Source of the DNA: Plasmodiophora brassicae
Lineage: Eukaryota > Endomyxa: Phytomyxea > Phytomyxea > Plasmodiophorida
Direction: 5' to 3'
Length of the DNA: 64,000 nucleotides
Assembly (NCBI GenBank): GCA_036867785.1
Contig: CP145409.1
Location: forward strand, 992,001-1,056,000
Shown: positions 33,601 to 44,092 of the stretch, piece by piece
Position numbering within the stretch: the stretch's first letter is position 1
How the letters are laid out: the number at the start of each line of letters is the position of its first letter
The notes under the pieces: model-generated
The model's database searches: none
Told to the model about the DNA's origin: nothing
Seen by the model: the letters and a program-made list of their open reading frames with translations, nothing else
Made by a program: the position numbers and the translations under genes

Positions 33601-35304
33601 CCCAGTTGCTGTCCAACTTGGCGCGTCTCGAGGACGCTCAGCGTGTCCTTCTGGCCGTCCTTACGCCGTATGGGGACGTTCCCGGGTCCGGCAAGGTGTG
33701 CATAGACGACGCACCTGGTGACGACTCTGTATCGTCTTTGATCGAGCGCGTTTCTGCATTGTTGCTCCTGAACGACATCACAACGCGTATCGAACCCGCA
33801 CCTGCCGAGGGATGTCCAGTCCTGATGCGCGCCTACGAGCTCCAGAAACGCGTCCTGGACCTGCAGAGGATGGCAGGGAGCAGCGCGACGGTGGTGAACG
33901 CTCACAAGGAGAAGGTGGCCGCGATCGCGTGCCAGATTGCGTCATCGCTGAAGAAGGCAGGCAAGTCGAATATCGACAAGGTGGAGTTCTACTATCAGGA
34001 CGCGGTACGCGTCTGTCCGGCGCATGAGGAAGCCCTGATGGCTCTGGCCAGCCTGCGCCTAGCGAGCGGCGCCACCGACGATTGCCAGCAGCACCTGACC
34101 GCACTCCTGAAGGCGTCGCCCGGCAACGTCAAGGCGTCGCTGTTGCTGGCCGATGTCAAGTTCAAGCTGAACGAGCAGGACAACGCCATCGCGTACTTCA
34201 AGGCGATCCTGGAGTCGGACCCGTCGAACTTCCATGTCCTCGACAAGCTTGTCCAGTGCCTAAAACGAAGCGGGCAGCTCGTCGACGCCCAGCGGTACAT
34301 GCTGGCGGCGCAACGCGGATCGGCCGACATGCCACCCGGATTGCACTTCATCCAGGGCATGGTCGACCTGGCCGACAAGAAGCCCAGGGATGCGCTGCAT
34401 CATCTGAACGTGGCGCGAACGGACCCGGAATGGGCGCGACGGGCCCTGTTCGAGATGTGCGAGATCTACCTGACGCCCGAGAACCGGGCCCTGTTCGGGA
34501 GCGCCGAGGACCAGTCGCATCTCGATACGGCCAGGCACCTGCTGTCGGAACTGGCGACGCGCATCGGCGATGGCGATGACGATGCCAGGGAGCGATTGCA
34601 TACCCTGCAAGCGTACGCGACGATTGCCAGCGGGAACGTCGAGCAGATCAACGCGCTTGTACCCGAACTGGTGGCCGCGGTGCAGGCCAATCGCGATTTC
34701 GTCCCTGGGTATCTAGCGCTGGCCCACGCGTTCGTTACGCTCAAAGAGCCGCCAAAGGCACGGAACCAACTCAAGTTCAGTACTGCCCCTTGTCCATGTG
34801 GCATCCCACACCTGAACCTAAAATCTGCCCCTACAGGATCGTTGCAAACATGACGCCATCGGTCAAGTACATGGACGTCTTCGAGAAGGCGTGGCTGATG
34901 CTGGCCGATATCTACATGCGGGTACCGTGTGCGAGAGGACCCCCGCTGCGGTTCTGTTCACTGACAAGGTGATACAACAGGCTGGCGCAGCCGACCTGGC
35001 ACAGAAGCTGTGCAGACGATGCCTGGAGCACAATCGTTCATCGGGACGCGCGTGGGAATTACTAGGCGAGATCACGGACGTCGAGGGGTCGTTCAGCGAC
35101 GCCGCACAGTACCTGGAGAACGCATGGCAATGCCAGCACGAGACATCCAGCGCGGTCGGCTACAAGCTGGCGTTCAGCTATCTGAAGGCGAAACGGTATA
35201 TCGAGGCGATCGAGGTCGCGCACAAAGTCCTGAAGAAGAACCCAGAATGCACACAGCTGAAGACGGACGTCATTGACAAGTGCCGACTCTGCCTTCGACC
35301 ATGA
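30638..35304 (+). CDS. Intraflagellar transport protein IFT139 (TTC21B)
   Basis: A long multi-exon TPR protein of roughly 1250 residues. The start DDLQALVNYFGQREYFRHVQ and the end VGYKLAFSYLKAKRYIEAIE ... HKVLKKNP ... DKCRLCLRP match the two ends of TTC21B, which finishes in KARASLRP. Between them run more than 15 TPR-like helix pairs, for example HALRLLGEAHLRVQDPQKAI, SLLLADVKFKLNEQDNAIAY and MLADIYM near the end. IFT139 is a peripheral subunit of the IFT-A complex that drives retrograde transport in cilia. A long exon covers 33198-34780; introns before 32460 and after 34780 are approximate. It diverges from the asparaginase start with 209 bases between. Confidence 0.9.
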
Positions 35305-35364
35305 ACGATCTTCCCAGCCCCTGGGACGTGGCATAACCGCTCGATACAGAACGTGCAGTGAATA

Positions 35365-36283
35365 TCAGGCCCTCATTTCGCAGATGCGCTTTAGTGCAGA
35401 GACGGAATCCTGATCGGCGACCATCATCATCCGGTCGTTGGAGTCGTTTCCCATTGCGACACCGTCTCGCCAGAAGCGAGACCTGGAGGGCATCGCGGAC
35501 CGAGCCGATGCATGAACAGCGCGAACGCCGGTCGCGTCCAGCAGCCCGCCAATATTCTCGACAGTGATGCCCGCGCCTGCCATGACGCAGAACCCGTCGG
35601 GGGCAGATCTGACCAGCGATGATATCAGCGCTTCGCCCTGGATCGCTGATTGCGATCGTCCAGACGTCAGCAACCGGACGACCCCGACTCTATGCAAAGC
35701 GACGATATCTCCGATAGGGTCGCCTGGTGCAGAACGATTCACGAATGTCGACCAGTTCGAATGGATCGCCGTACCTGACGACACGTCGAAAGCGCGGTGG
35801 AACGTGACCTCAATAGGCTTCGCTGCCTGACAAAATCGACGAACAGCATCAACGTCGATGCGGCCGTCGACAAGCAGGGCGCCGACAACAACCCCAGCAG
35901 CACCAGCCCGCTTACACTCGTGGATATCGTCAATGATGACGGTAATCTCTACGAGGCCATCGTCAAGCAATCGTCAACATTGCGTTCGAGCTGCGGACGT
36001 GCCCTCCTCTGTAAAGACAAAATCGCAAGGTCGCGGTCGAATCAGGACATGAACGGGGGCGCCGAGCGCGACCACGCGACGGACCATCCCGATGCTGGGC
36101 GTCAACCCGCCCTGGCGCACACGCACACCGGTGGGTCCCCCGCCGCGCGCACGACACGTTCGCCCCGACGGACCTCCCTACCTGCGCCAGCGCGCTGCAC
36201 AGCTCGAGCCGGGTCGCTCCGCCCGCCACTGCCGCATGACTCGACGCCAAACTGTCGACGCAGATTTCCAGGTCCACCCCCAT
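35365..36283 (-). CDS. CUTC: CutC family TIM-barrel protein
   Basis: The first exon begins MGVDLEICVDSLASSHAAVA and continues to TRLELCSALAQVG, as in all CutC proteins. The middle exon has GLTPSIGMVRRV and PVHVLIRPR. The long last exon has IHECKRAGAAGVVVGALLVD, RIDVDAV, IEVTFHRAFD, VRLLTSGRSQSAIQG, MAGAGITVENIG and HASARS. These are the conserved barrel strands of CutC, including the two Cys-to-other positions seen in eukaryotic forms. CutC is associated with copper homeostasis, but its biochemical role is uncertain. The splice between the middle and last exon (near 35990-35945) is not fully resolved. The ATG lies 38 bases from the divergent gene at 36322. Confidence 0.85.
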
Positions 36284-36321
36284 CGCGCCCAAAACGCCCA
36301 GCTGCTGATAGTGACGGCGGC

Positions 36322-37901
36322 ATGGCCCAAACAACCCGAGTCACTTCTCGTAAAACGGCATCGGTACCGAAAGGCGAAATGTGCGGCGTGCAGTCGCGGC
36401 GCGCGGGAACGGTCACCGTCGACAAAATGGCGACGGTCGCGTTGCGGCTGTGCGCTTGCGGGTCAGGTCTGTCCATGATGCCGGTCGTCATGCGGTTCCA
36501 TCGGCGGGTTGCCGACCTGGGCGCAGCCGTCGACCGGGCAGCGTTCGCCGTCTCGTTCTTCCCGTTGCGGACGATGCACGACGCGGCCTGCATGCTGGCG
36601 GCGCTGATGGCGCAGACCGTCGACGGCGTCGTCGATGTTGAGGTTGGGCAGATGGCAGCCAGGTCACAGAATACATTTGTGAAGTCGGTGTGCGCCGTAT
36701 CTCTGCCCCTCTTCGTTTCGGACGGTTTAATCGTGAAGTTCGCAGAGAGATCAAACCGTGGGGTGATGTGCAAATCATTCATGAAACGGCAGCGGCTGGG
36801 ATATACTCGCTGAACATCGACCCTGGACAGTCGATCCCCATGCATGTGCACGAACGGTTAGATGAGGTCGAGATGGCGTCCAGTCCCAACCTTCAGTGTC
36901 AAGGCCAACCGTTTCCTTTCGGTACGCGATGCCTCCGCAACAGTCTTTGTCGCGGTACGTACACGTATAACCAATTCACGGAACAGGTGCTATACGTAGA
37001 TGGCCATGCCAGGAGCCACACTGTCACGTGAACACCGATCAGTCTCGTAGAGGACATATTCTGTGCATTGACAGGCCCAGTTTTATCGCCGGCGATGAAA
37101 TTCCTGTGACAGGTTCGCCCGTTCGTCACGTATTCGGTTCGAGACTGATGTGATCCCAGTTGACCAGGGCCGCGAGCTTCACAACCATAACCTGGGCATC
37201 TGCCATTCGCCATGGACGGAGCAACCCGTTTTCACCTTTGACGGGGGATACAACGGTTACCCGCCTTGTAGGTTGGGTAGAGGATCCTTGACATTGACTG
37301 TCTTGATGTAGGACAGACAGTGAGATTTGTGGTTGACAACGCTGTGAACCAAAGAGCAGACGCTGTTCTGGTTGCCGTTTTGTCAGCCGATCATGCAAGG
37401 ATCGTGATCTGCCGTCATCACAGGTTTGTCTCAACGTGCCCGGTGATTAGTCGTTGTTCTGATGCGGGTACACAGTCGCGGCTGGGAGTTGCCTGGTGGC
37501 AAAGTAGAACCGGATGAGGCTATCGAGGCGGCCGCTCGTCGAGAGGTCGAAGAAGAAACTGGATACATACTGCGGGACCCGGTTTTCCCTGTTGGGTATT
37601 ATGAGATCCGAGAAGAGTGGTTGGATTCCCAATTCTGTGCCTAGTTTCGTTAGACGGATTCTGACACGTGCCAATCAGCTCAGCGGACATTCACACGAAA
37701 CAAGTCTTCCTGGCATACTCGAAAACCCGCAAAGCTAATTGGAACCGTGACGAAATGCCTCAAGTGAAGCCTGTACGAGTATCAGATCTAGTGGATATTG
37801 TCGACCAAGGGGGCGAACAAATCAGCCCACTCATGAAGGACAACGTGATTCGCGTTCTGGTGTCCCTGATCCGGGGTCAGCCAAGGCTGCAAGAAAGATA
37901 A
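36322..37901 (+). CDS. Cupin-Nudix fusion protein with a possible FolB-like N-terminus
   Basis: Several exons. The first (36322 to about 36650) encodes a stretch with PVVMRFHRRVADLGAAVD and MHDAACMLAALMAQTVDGVVDVEVG. It is faintly like the tunnelling fold of dihydroneopterin aldolase (FolB), but this is a weak call. The next exons form a cupin: REIKPWGDVQIIHET, then IDPGQSIPMHVHERLDEVEM (the metal-binding HxH-x4-E), PFGT, CIDRPSFIAGDEIP, and then HNLGICHSPWTEQPVFTFDG. The last part is a Nudix hydrolase: GWELPGGKVEPDEAIEAAAR followed by REVEEETGY, with a tail ending QPRLQER. Nudix enzymes split nucleoside-diphosphate-linked compounds. All exons are collinear on one strand with 40-100 base gaps, but I did not close every splice, so two genes remain possible. 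Confidence 0.5.
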
Positions 37902-37940
37902 CAACAAGTCTTTTCATTGTCTCCTAGTATACGGAATCGT

Positions 37941-38849
37941 TCAGACGTTAGCAGCCGATTCTCCACGGCGAACAGCGTCGGCGACTTTAGTTTCCGCCGT
38001 CCCAGCCGCGTATCGATGATACATTGCAATCAGCTTATCGTCATCTGCAATCGTTGCCTTAACGCTTGGCCGATGACGAATCGCATTAAACCATCGAAGG
38101 TACTTGGCGAAAGGACCATCGGCAGGAACCTGCGCCCAGGTTCAGTTCCTATTCTCGCACGGCGCCGTAGAACGCTACCTCGAAGCCTCGGAAATGCTTA
38201 AGAAGGAACATGCGAAGAGCCCATGGCGCCAGAAGAATGTCGACACCGCTGAATCGTTCTCCCTGGAAAAAGGGCCCATCTTCAGGTAGACCTTTGCTGA
38301 AAGTCAGCAGGCCTTCGAGCAGTTCGTCTTTAGCGGTTTCCTGTTGTGCGCGTTAGGTATTGCAGCAGGTGTTCCAGTCAGCCGAGACCTGCTCAGCGGG
38401 GTCCTGGCGGACAAGCATCTTGTAGAACGTTGGAACGATCTTCTTGGCGATATTCAACGATGCCAGGCGACAGCGGGCGCGCTCGCGCGGATCCAACGGC
38501 ATGAACGACGTGCGATTACCCGGCCAAGCTTCATCGACGTAGTCGACAATCACCATGCTCTCAGGGCATACAAATGGCGGCTGGTCCTGTAATCATCCAC
38601 GTTCACGTCCTTGCAGCAGACCAACAACTGCGGGCAGTCCAGTACGGGATCATAACGATGAATGAGGACAGGAACCAGGCCGGATGGATTGTACTGCAGC
38701 AGGTCCGGGTTCTTCTTATACCCGTCGCCGACAACCTCCAACGACTCCACGGCCTGGTACCCGATTCCCTTTTCTTCCAGCGCGATTCTCGCGCGCTGAG
38801 CGAACGGACAGAACCACGCGGTCAACAGCGTCACGCTCGCCAACTCCAT
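37941..38849 (-). CDS. Glutathione S-transferase, omega-like
   Basis: The start MELASVTLLTAWFCPFAQRA carries the CPFA active-site motif of omega-class GSTs and related glutathionyl-hydroquinone-type enzymes. The thioredoxin fold continues with ALEEKGIGYQAVESLE and LQYNPSGLVPVLIH. After introns comes the helical domain: VIVDYVDEAWPG, DPRERARCRL, then DGPFFQGERFSGVDILLAPW (the conserved D of the N-capping box), FAKYLRWFNAIRHRPSVKAT and a short end RRGESAANV. About four exons. The predicted cysteine nucleophile suggests thiol-transferase or dehydroascorbate-reductase chemistry rather than classical conjugation. Confidence 0.88.
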
Positions 38850-38942
38850 TGGCACTGGCGCAGTGTCCCGCAATGCAGAAACAGAATGCACCCAGCCGGA
38901 CATACGACTGTGTACGTAGTACGGATCGTTAATCGGCGTTGT

Positions 38943-41697
38943 TTAGTTTCTGATGCGCCTCTTTATCTCGTAGACGACAGTCTGGATTGGAACAAGTTCC
39001 TCTAAAATCGGGTTCGACGATTTGATCTGGGAGCGGATGACTTCATCGAATTTCTGGTAGTGCGTCAGCAGTTGCGTGAGAACGCCCTTGAGGACGATAT
39101 CCTCCCAGCGCTTATCCGCCCCGCCGCCGCTGAATTGACCATTGCATATATCGGCAGAAACACTTTCGATGCCTTGGAAAACGGCTTAGTGCGTGCGGAA
39201 ACCCATTGCGATACGAGGTACCTTGTCTCCAGCGCGAGGCAAACCCTCTGACAACAGCACTCGCAGCGGTCGCGTCAGCGGCCTCACTCTTAACCTAAAC
39301 GCAAGGGTTAGGTTCATTCGCCGTGACAGAGACGTACCACTAACGTATGTCATCATCTTGCGGAAGTCGTCAACCAACGACAGTGCAGTATCTGCATAAG
39401 CAGCGACATGCTGCACACTGAGTTGGTCGAAGGCAGCGAACTCATCTGATCCCGGGTACGGCTGGAGGGCAAGGGTTATGTACTCGAGCTGATTGATCAG
39501 AAAGACGAGACGCGACGACCTACGAACGAAGAGCATTAGAGCAGCACACGGGTCAGCTGCGGTTCGTGGTACCCGGCTGGCAATGAGGTGGATATCTGGT
39601 TGAGGGCAGAGATGAAATCGTTGCGTAACCGCGATAAAGACGTGCGAAGGAATTCCTCTCTGTTACGCTGCTTAGAGTCGACTCTGCCAGGACGCACACC
39701 GGGAACGTACTGTGTTAATGGAGGCGCGTTAAGGGCAACAAGGGAGTGACATAATGCGGCAAAGCGCCGCGTCAGATTGCACACTGCATTAGCACTTACT
39801 TCAACCGATGTCGGTTTCAGAGACGCAATGCTTGCCAAGTGCATGTCGAACACCGTCTGCGCTGATATCAGCCACCGCAACAAGCACCGCGAGGTCCACA
39901 CAGCACCTTGAACCTAGGCCAAATCAACCGGGCGAAACGATCGAACATTGAGTCAAGGCAGTGCACAGACTACGCAGATCAGTTAGGGAAATTATACGAA
40001 CGATTCCGAAACGCATCGCCCGAACCGCGTTGTTCCGTTTCTTGTTCAACGTATTGCGTTGCACTTCGCAAACGCGAACCTGCGAATGATTTAGCAGGAT
40101 ACGATGCTTTGTCGATTCTTTCTGACCGCCAGGATTATCCCAATGATATCGTACGACGTCGCAAGATACTGTTCAAGGTTCGATGTGAACAACCCTGACG
40201 CGCCGTTCAGATTCGTCGCAAACACTTAACGCACGTAAAATCAACCAATCGTTTTCTCGAAGGCGACAGTGAACAAGTTGCGGTTGTTGAAGAACTCGTG
40301 CAAATAGACGAACTCAGACGCCGCTGTGTTAACCAGCAGGTGAAGAAGGCAGTTCCAGATATCCTCATATCCGATAGGACGGCCCCCGCCTTGTTTGCCA
40401 TGACGCAGTAATGGTGACCCGGACGTCTCGCTCAGCACCTACGAAACGTAAGACGTACAGCGTTGCACGACAATAACGTGTGAAACCAACCAAGTTCCGA
40501 TCGCCAAGCGTGTGCACATTCACCACGTGCTGCTCAGTCTTCTTTGACGCGAACAATCCTCCTGATCGCGAAATTTCGGTGCACAGCAGGTCAGTCTTGT
40601 CAGCAACAGTCAGAGGCTCTAGCTGGAAAGAGTTCAAAAGCCAGCACACCACACGGATGATTGCAAATGTACCTTCTTGGCGCGAAGTTTGTTGTTGATG
40701 TCGGATATATACCCTTGGAAGAAATTTGATAGCAGGGCGGACATCGTTGCCGTATAGAACGTCCGTATCTCTTCCGCAACGGTTTGGTCGTGTTCCGACA
40801 GAAATTCGTTGAAATACTTGTACCGAAGCAGCATGCTCTGCTTGTTCTGGATATTCGTCTTGGAGTCCTGCAGCGATTTGATCTTGTCGATGAGAAACTG
40901 CCGTACCCGGGATATAGCTTGCTTTCGTAAGGTCTCGATTTGCTGGGACGTTGCAGCCAAAGACTGTGCAGCAGTGCCTTGCATTTTAGGCGGGGGATTC
41001 CGCACGTACTCGATCTTTGCGTTCAGTTGAACCAGGTGATTGACGTATCTCTCGTCAATCGGGCCTTCTACAATAGCCCTGACATCGTTGTTATCATGCG
41101 AAGTGCATTGCAAGAGGGACGGTTTCAATACTTGACCAGGGTAGGACTAACAACGACGGCCTGAATATACTGCGACAGCTTCTTCTCGGCCTCTCGTCGA
41201 TTCTTCAATTTCACATTCATTGACAGGCTCTGAAGAGCAATGTTACGTTCGCCGTCAGACAAGTTAACGGTCACATACCTTTGTTTGAAGAGTCTTGATG
41301 TCGGCACTGATGCCACCCAAACTTTCTTGGAAACCTTTTAGCCTTGGGCATTCCAGTTATCAGCATCGAATCGTTCAACGTCCAGGTACATGGGACCGTA
41401 CATGGTTTCCATACTGCCCAGAATCGCATCGCACGTCTGAATTTCGAAGAACAAATCGGCGACACAATCGCTGTTCTGAATGACTACATCGAACAATCAA
41501 CACGACAAACGAGTGTCAGGCATTCGGCACTGACACTGCTGAATGGCGTCGTCCTCCGCCTCCCGAAGCTGGGCCTCGATTGCGTTCGAGTACGCACGCA
41601 AATCGACGCCCTCATCGAGCGCTTTCCGAACGTGTTCATCCTCCTGCAACTTGTTTAGATCGTCTTCGACCCCAGTGAGGTCAATCTCGGACGCCAT
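38943..41697 (-). CDS. VPS52: VPS52, GARP/EARP tethering complex subunit
   Basis: Many exons. The N-terminus MASEIDLTGVEDDLNKLQ, then DEGVDLRAYSNAIEAQLREA, matches the VPS52 start (GLDLREYS..IE.EL.E.E). The middle has ERYVNHLVQLNAKIEYV and the family signature FLIDKIKSLQDSKTNIQ, QSMLLRYKYFNEFLSEH, EIRTFYTATMSALLSNFFQG. Later come GYEDIWNCLLHLLVN and the C-terminal FDEVIRSQIKSSNPILEELV. VPS52 holds together the GARP complex that tethers endosome-derived vesicles at the trans-Golgi. Parts of this gene are repeated upstream at 41850-42312 as non-functional fragments. Several exon borders were not resolved. Confidence 0.87.
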
Positions 41698-41849
41698 CGT
41701 CACGAGTATGATTTTTCCGACGTTCCGCTTTTCTTCTTCAGAGTCCAGCCAAAAAAACGCCGTGATTCGGAACTCTGGAACGTGGCCCGGGCCGGGAGCT
41801 GCAAATGGGCGTTCCGCTGGGGCTGTCGCCAGAGCCACTCTATAATCCC

Positions 41850-41983
41850 AAACACAAGGGTCAGGTTCATTCGCCGTGACAGAGACGTACCACTAACGCA
41901 TGTCATCATCTTGCGGAATCGTCAACCAACGATCCTGGTCGAAGGCAGCGAACTCACCTGATCCCGGGTACGGCTGGAGCGCA
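41850..41983 (-). pseudogene. VPS52 fragment 1 (displaced copy of 39300-39475)
   Basis: Nearly identical to the VPS52 segment at about 39300-39475: shared runs include TCATTCGCCGTGACAGAGAC, TCATCATCTTGCGGAA and TCCCGGGTACGGCTGGAG. An internal stretch is missing. It lies just upstream of the VPS52 start, so it is a local partial duplication. The minus strand still reads the related peptide SGTSLSRRMNLTL. Confidence 0.82.
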
Positions 41984-42069
41984 ACCAAGCCACTGATGCA
42001 CAGCAAGTATTGAGGCGATCGACGTGGGTATTAACTGGCGGATCCGTGATAGATGGGAGCTTTGGCGTT

Positions 42070-42236
42070 TCTTAAAGAAACAACACCTAACGACCCGCGT
42101 GTGCATGCACACGTCTTCTTCCGGGACAGCGGAAGAACGTCCTCTGGCGGAGACCTCCATCGTACCTCGACGTTCTTGCGCGGGCCCGATAGAAGATGTG
42201 CGCATGCACACAGGGTCGTTAGGTGATGTTTCTTGG
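42070..42236. mobile_element. Foldback (inverted-repeat) element of about 165 bp
   Basis: The left arm begins AAGAAACAACACCTAACGAC and continues through GTGTGCATGCACACGTCTTC to GAAGAACGTC. The right arm is its imperfect reverse complement, ending GGTCGTTAGGTGATGTTTCT. Arms of about 75 bases flank a centre of roughly 15-20 bases. The two displaced VPS52 fragments lie on either side. There is no coding capacity. This is the architecture of a foldback or MITE-like element; no target-site duplication was identified. Confidence 0.72.
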
Positions 42237-42312
42237 AACTGATGCCACCCAAACTTTCTTGGAAACCTTTAACCTCGGGCATCCCAGTTGTGAGCATTGA
42301 ATTGTTCAACGT
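42237..42312 (-). pseudogene. VPS52 fragment 2 (displaced copy of 41305-41385)
   Basis: The run CTGATGCCACCCAAACTTTC and the following GAAACCTTTnAnCCT...GGGCATnCCAGTT are shared with the VPS52 exon/intron stretch at 41305-41385, with several base changes. The remainder of 42313-42760 has scattered short matches (for example ATTCATCATCTTGCGG near 42418) but no gene. Confidence 0.78.
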
Positions 42313-42760
42313 CTATGATGGAATACGTTAGTGCATCGAAGACTTTTGCAACCATCGACTTCGAGGGCCAGTCAGCTTGCCATCATATCAGGCCCGAATT
42401 CGCCGAGACTAACGTATTCATCATCTTGCGGGGCTGGAAGCTTCGGGCACAGTTCAGCTCAAATGTGATGTTGGCGTCAACTGTTGCCAGCTCCCAGTCC
42501 TCCTAGTCATGGGGTACGACGCGCAAATTGTCAGTGAACCGCAGAGTCCACGTCAAATGGTTGAGGAGTGTCAGTATCCCCGTTACCACCAGGCAGCCAG
42601 GACAGTTCCCGTCCAGCCGTGGACAAACGGATCATCCGGGCTACCAATACTTAGACACCTCCAAGGGATGGAGAATCGCGCAGAACCGACCCTAGCGCTA
42701 ACTTAGTCTGCTGTATTGAGGCCGAATCAAAGACGGAGGGCAACGGTCCGGTGAGTGAAT

Positions 42761-43342
42761 TTAGTGGAGGTTCACAGGGCGGTTCGCCTTGAACGTCGTC
42801 TTGTACGATTTGTGGCTGGGGCGCGGCAGGCAGTTGGACGGCAGCGGGAACTTAATCTTGCTGTCGTGGAACTGCTGCGTGTTCGGGCGCTTGCAGGCGC
42901 TAGCGGGGATCGCCTCCGTGCGCATGATCTGGATACACGACTTCCGCGCGCGGTGACGACCTGCCATCTCGGTGTACATCTGCTCAATGGCGCCCGTCAG
43001 GTGCGTGTCACGGTACTCCTTGTACATGTTGTGCGTGCCGGAACGCGAGTCGTAGCGCAGCCAAACGCCCCAGTTCTTGACCGTGTTCGGGTTCTTCTCA
43101 AAGATCTCGTGAACGGCAACGATCTCACCGTTCGCCTTCTTCACACGCTTCAACTTCGACAGGAAGTACTACGTCCAACATTAGACTACTGCGCATGGTA
43201 ACACCGAGCTGATTACGCATACCCAGAAACGGGAGCGCGCCTTCGGTGCGTCCGTGGCGAACAGACGCATCTTGTAGACGGTCGGGGCGGGGTCGCGCGC
43301 GGTTGGCGTCTTGCGCCCAACGACAAGGTACTCGTGCAACAT
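42761..43342 (-). CDS. RPL18A: Large-subunit ribosomal protein eL20 (RPL18A)
   Basis: Two exons (43342-43223, 43168-42761) give 175 residues, the usual length. The start [14 protein letters not shown] and [17 protein letters not shown] join across the intron to [16 protein letters not shown]. Then come [36 protein letters not shown] and the C-terminal [20 protein letters not shown]. These are diagnostic of eukaryotic eL20, a 60S surface protein. The ATG used lacks the common MxxxF N-terminal extension, so a small upstream coding exon cannot be excluded. Confidence 0.96.
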
Positions 43343-43606
43343 CTTCGACAGCGAAGTCCTGTGGTTGCGTCTGCCGGCCACGGCGTCCGCACGGACTTCT
43401 ACCCTACCCAATATTAGCGCGCGCTGCATATAGAGTGTGGCCAATGGCCAACGCTACGAACTGATGTTCACTGTCGGGAGGCCTCGCCGTTCATAGCGCC
43501 CATGTCGGATGTGACGGTCGAGGATGTGCGCATGCTGACAACCTTCCCAGGTAGGTCGTTGGCCACCCGTTGGACGCAATCGCAATGAGCTGCGCAATGC
43601 ACAGAG

Positions 43607-43969
43607 ATGTGGACCCATATCATTGCCTGGACTGTGTCAACGGTCGCCGCTATCTACTGGTGCGCTGGCGTCTTAGGTTCGTACAATGCGGTGTGTAATT
43701 CGATGCACCGTTCTAACGCCGCACAAGCGTGTCGCGTCCTAGCCCGGCCCAGGACACTTTATATATGGGTCCCAATCCTGTCCGCAACTCTCGGAGCAAC
43801 GCTCGCGTTCCTAACCGCCTCACTCACCACTGTCATGATGGTCGCAGTCTATGTCTCCATCCCATACAGCATCGGTGTGGACATCGCCGGCGGTCTAGGC
43901 GTCGGCCAGGCCGTCATCATCTGCTACTTCCACCTTGGACGATTCTCAGGCGACGACTCTATGAAATAA
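43607..43969 (+). CDS. Small multipass membrane protein, unknown
   Basis: A single open frame of 120 residues with three or four hydrophobic helices (HIIAWTVSTVAAIYWCAGVL, LYIWVPILSATLGATLAFLT, VMMVAVYVSIPYSI and GVGQAVIICYF). A short Cys/Arg-containing loop lies between the first two. I recognise no family. It ends 54 bases before the PhoD-like gene on the same strand and could be an upstream exon of it, although it has its own ATG and stop. Confidence 0.5.
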   Translation: MWTHIIAWTVSTVAAIYWCAGVLGSYNAVCNSMHRSNAAQACRVLARPRTLYIWVPILSATLGATLAFLTASLTTVMMVAVYVSIPYSIGVDIAGGLGVGQAVIICYFHLGRFSGDDSMK

Positions 43970-44092
43970 ACACAACATGTGCGATTGCACGGTACGTAGG
44001 AAAGATCAAACGACAACGACGACATGGACTCCAGGTGGTCTATCCGCGGTTCCGCGTTGGGCGGCGACGGGTGGGTTATTTCGGTTGTGGCA

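Noticed and set aside
35797-36813. One 338-residue plus-strand gene covering 35.8-36.8 kb
   Set aside because: Its first half is antisense to the well-supported CutC gene. Only the part after the ATG at 36322 is kept.
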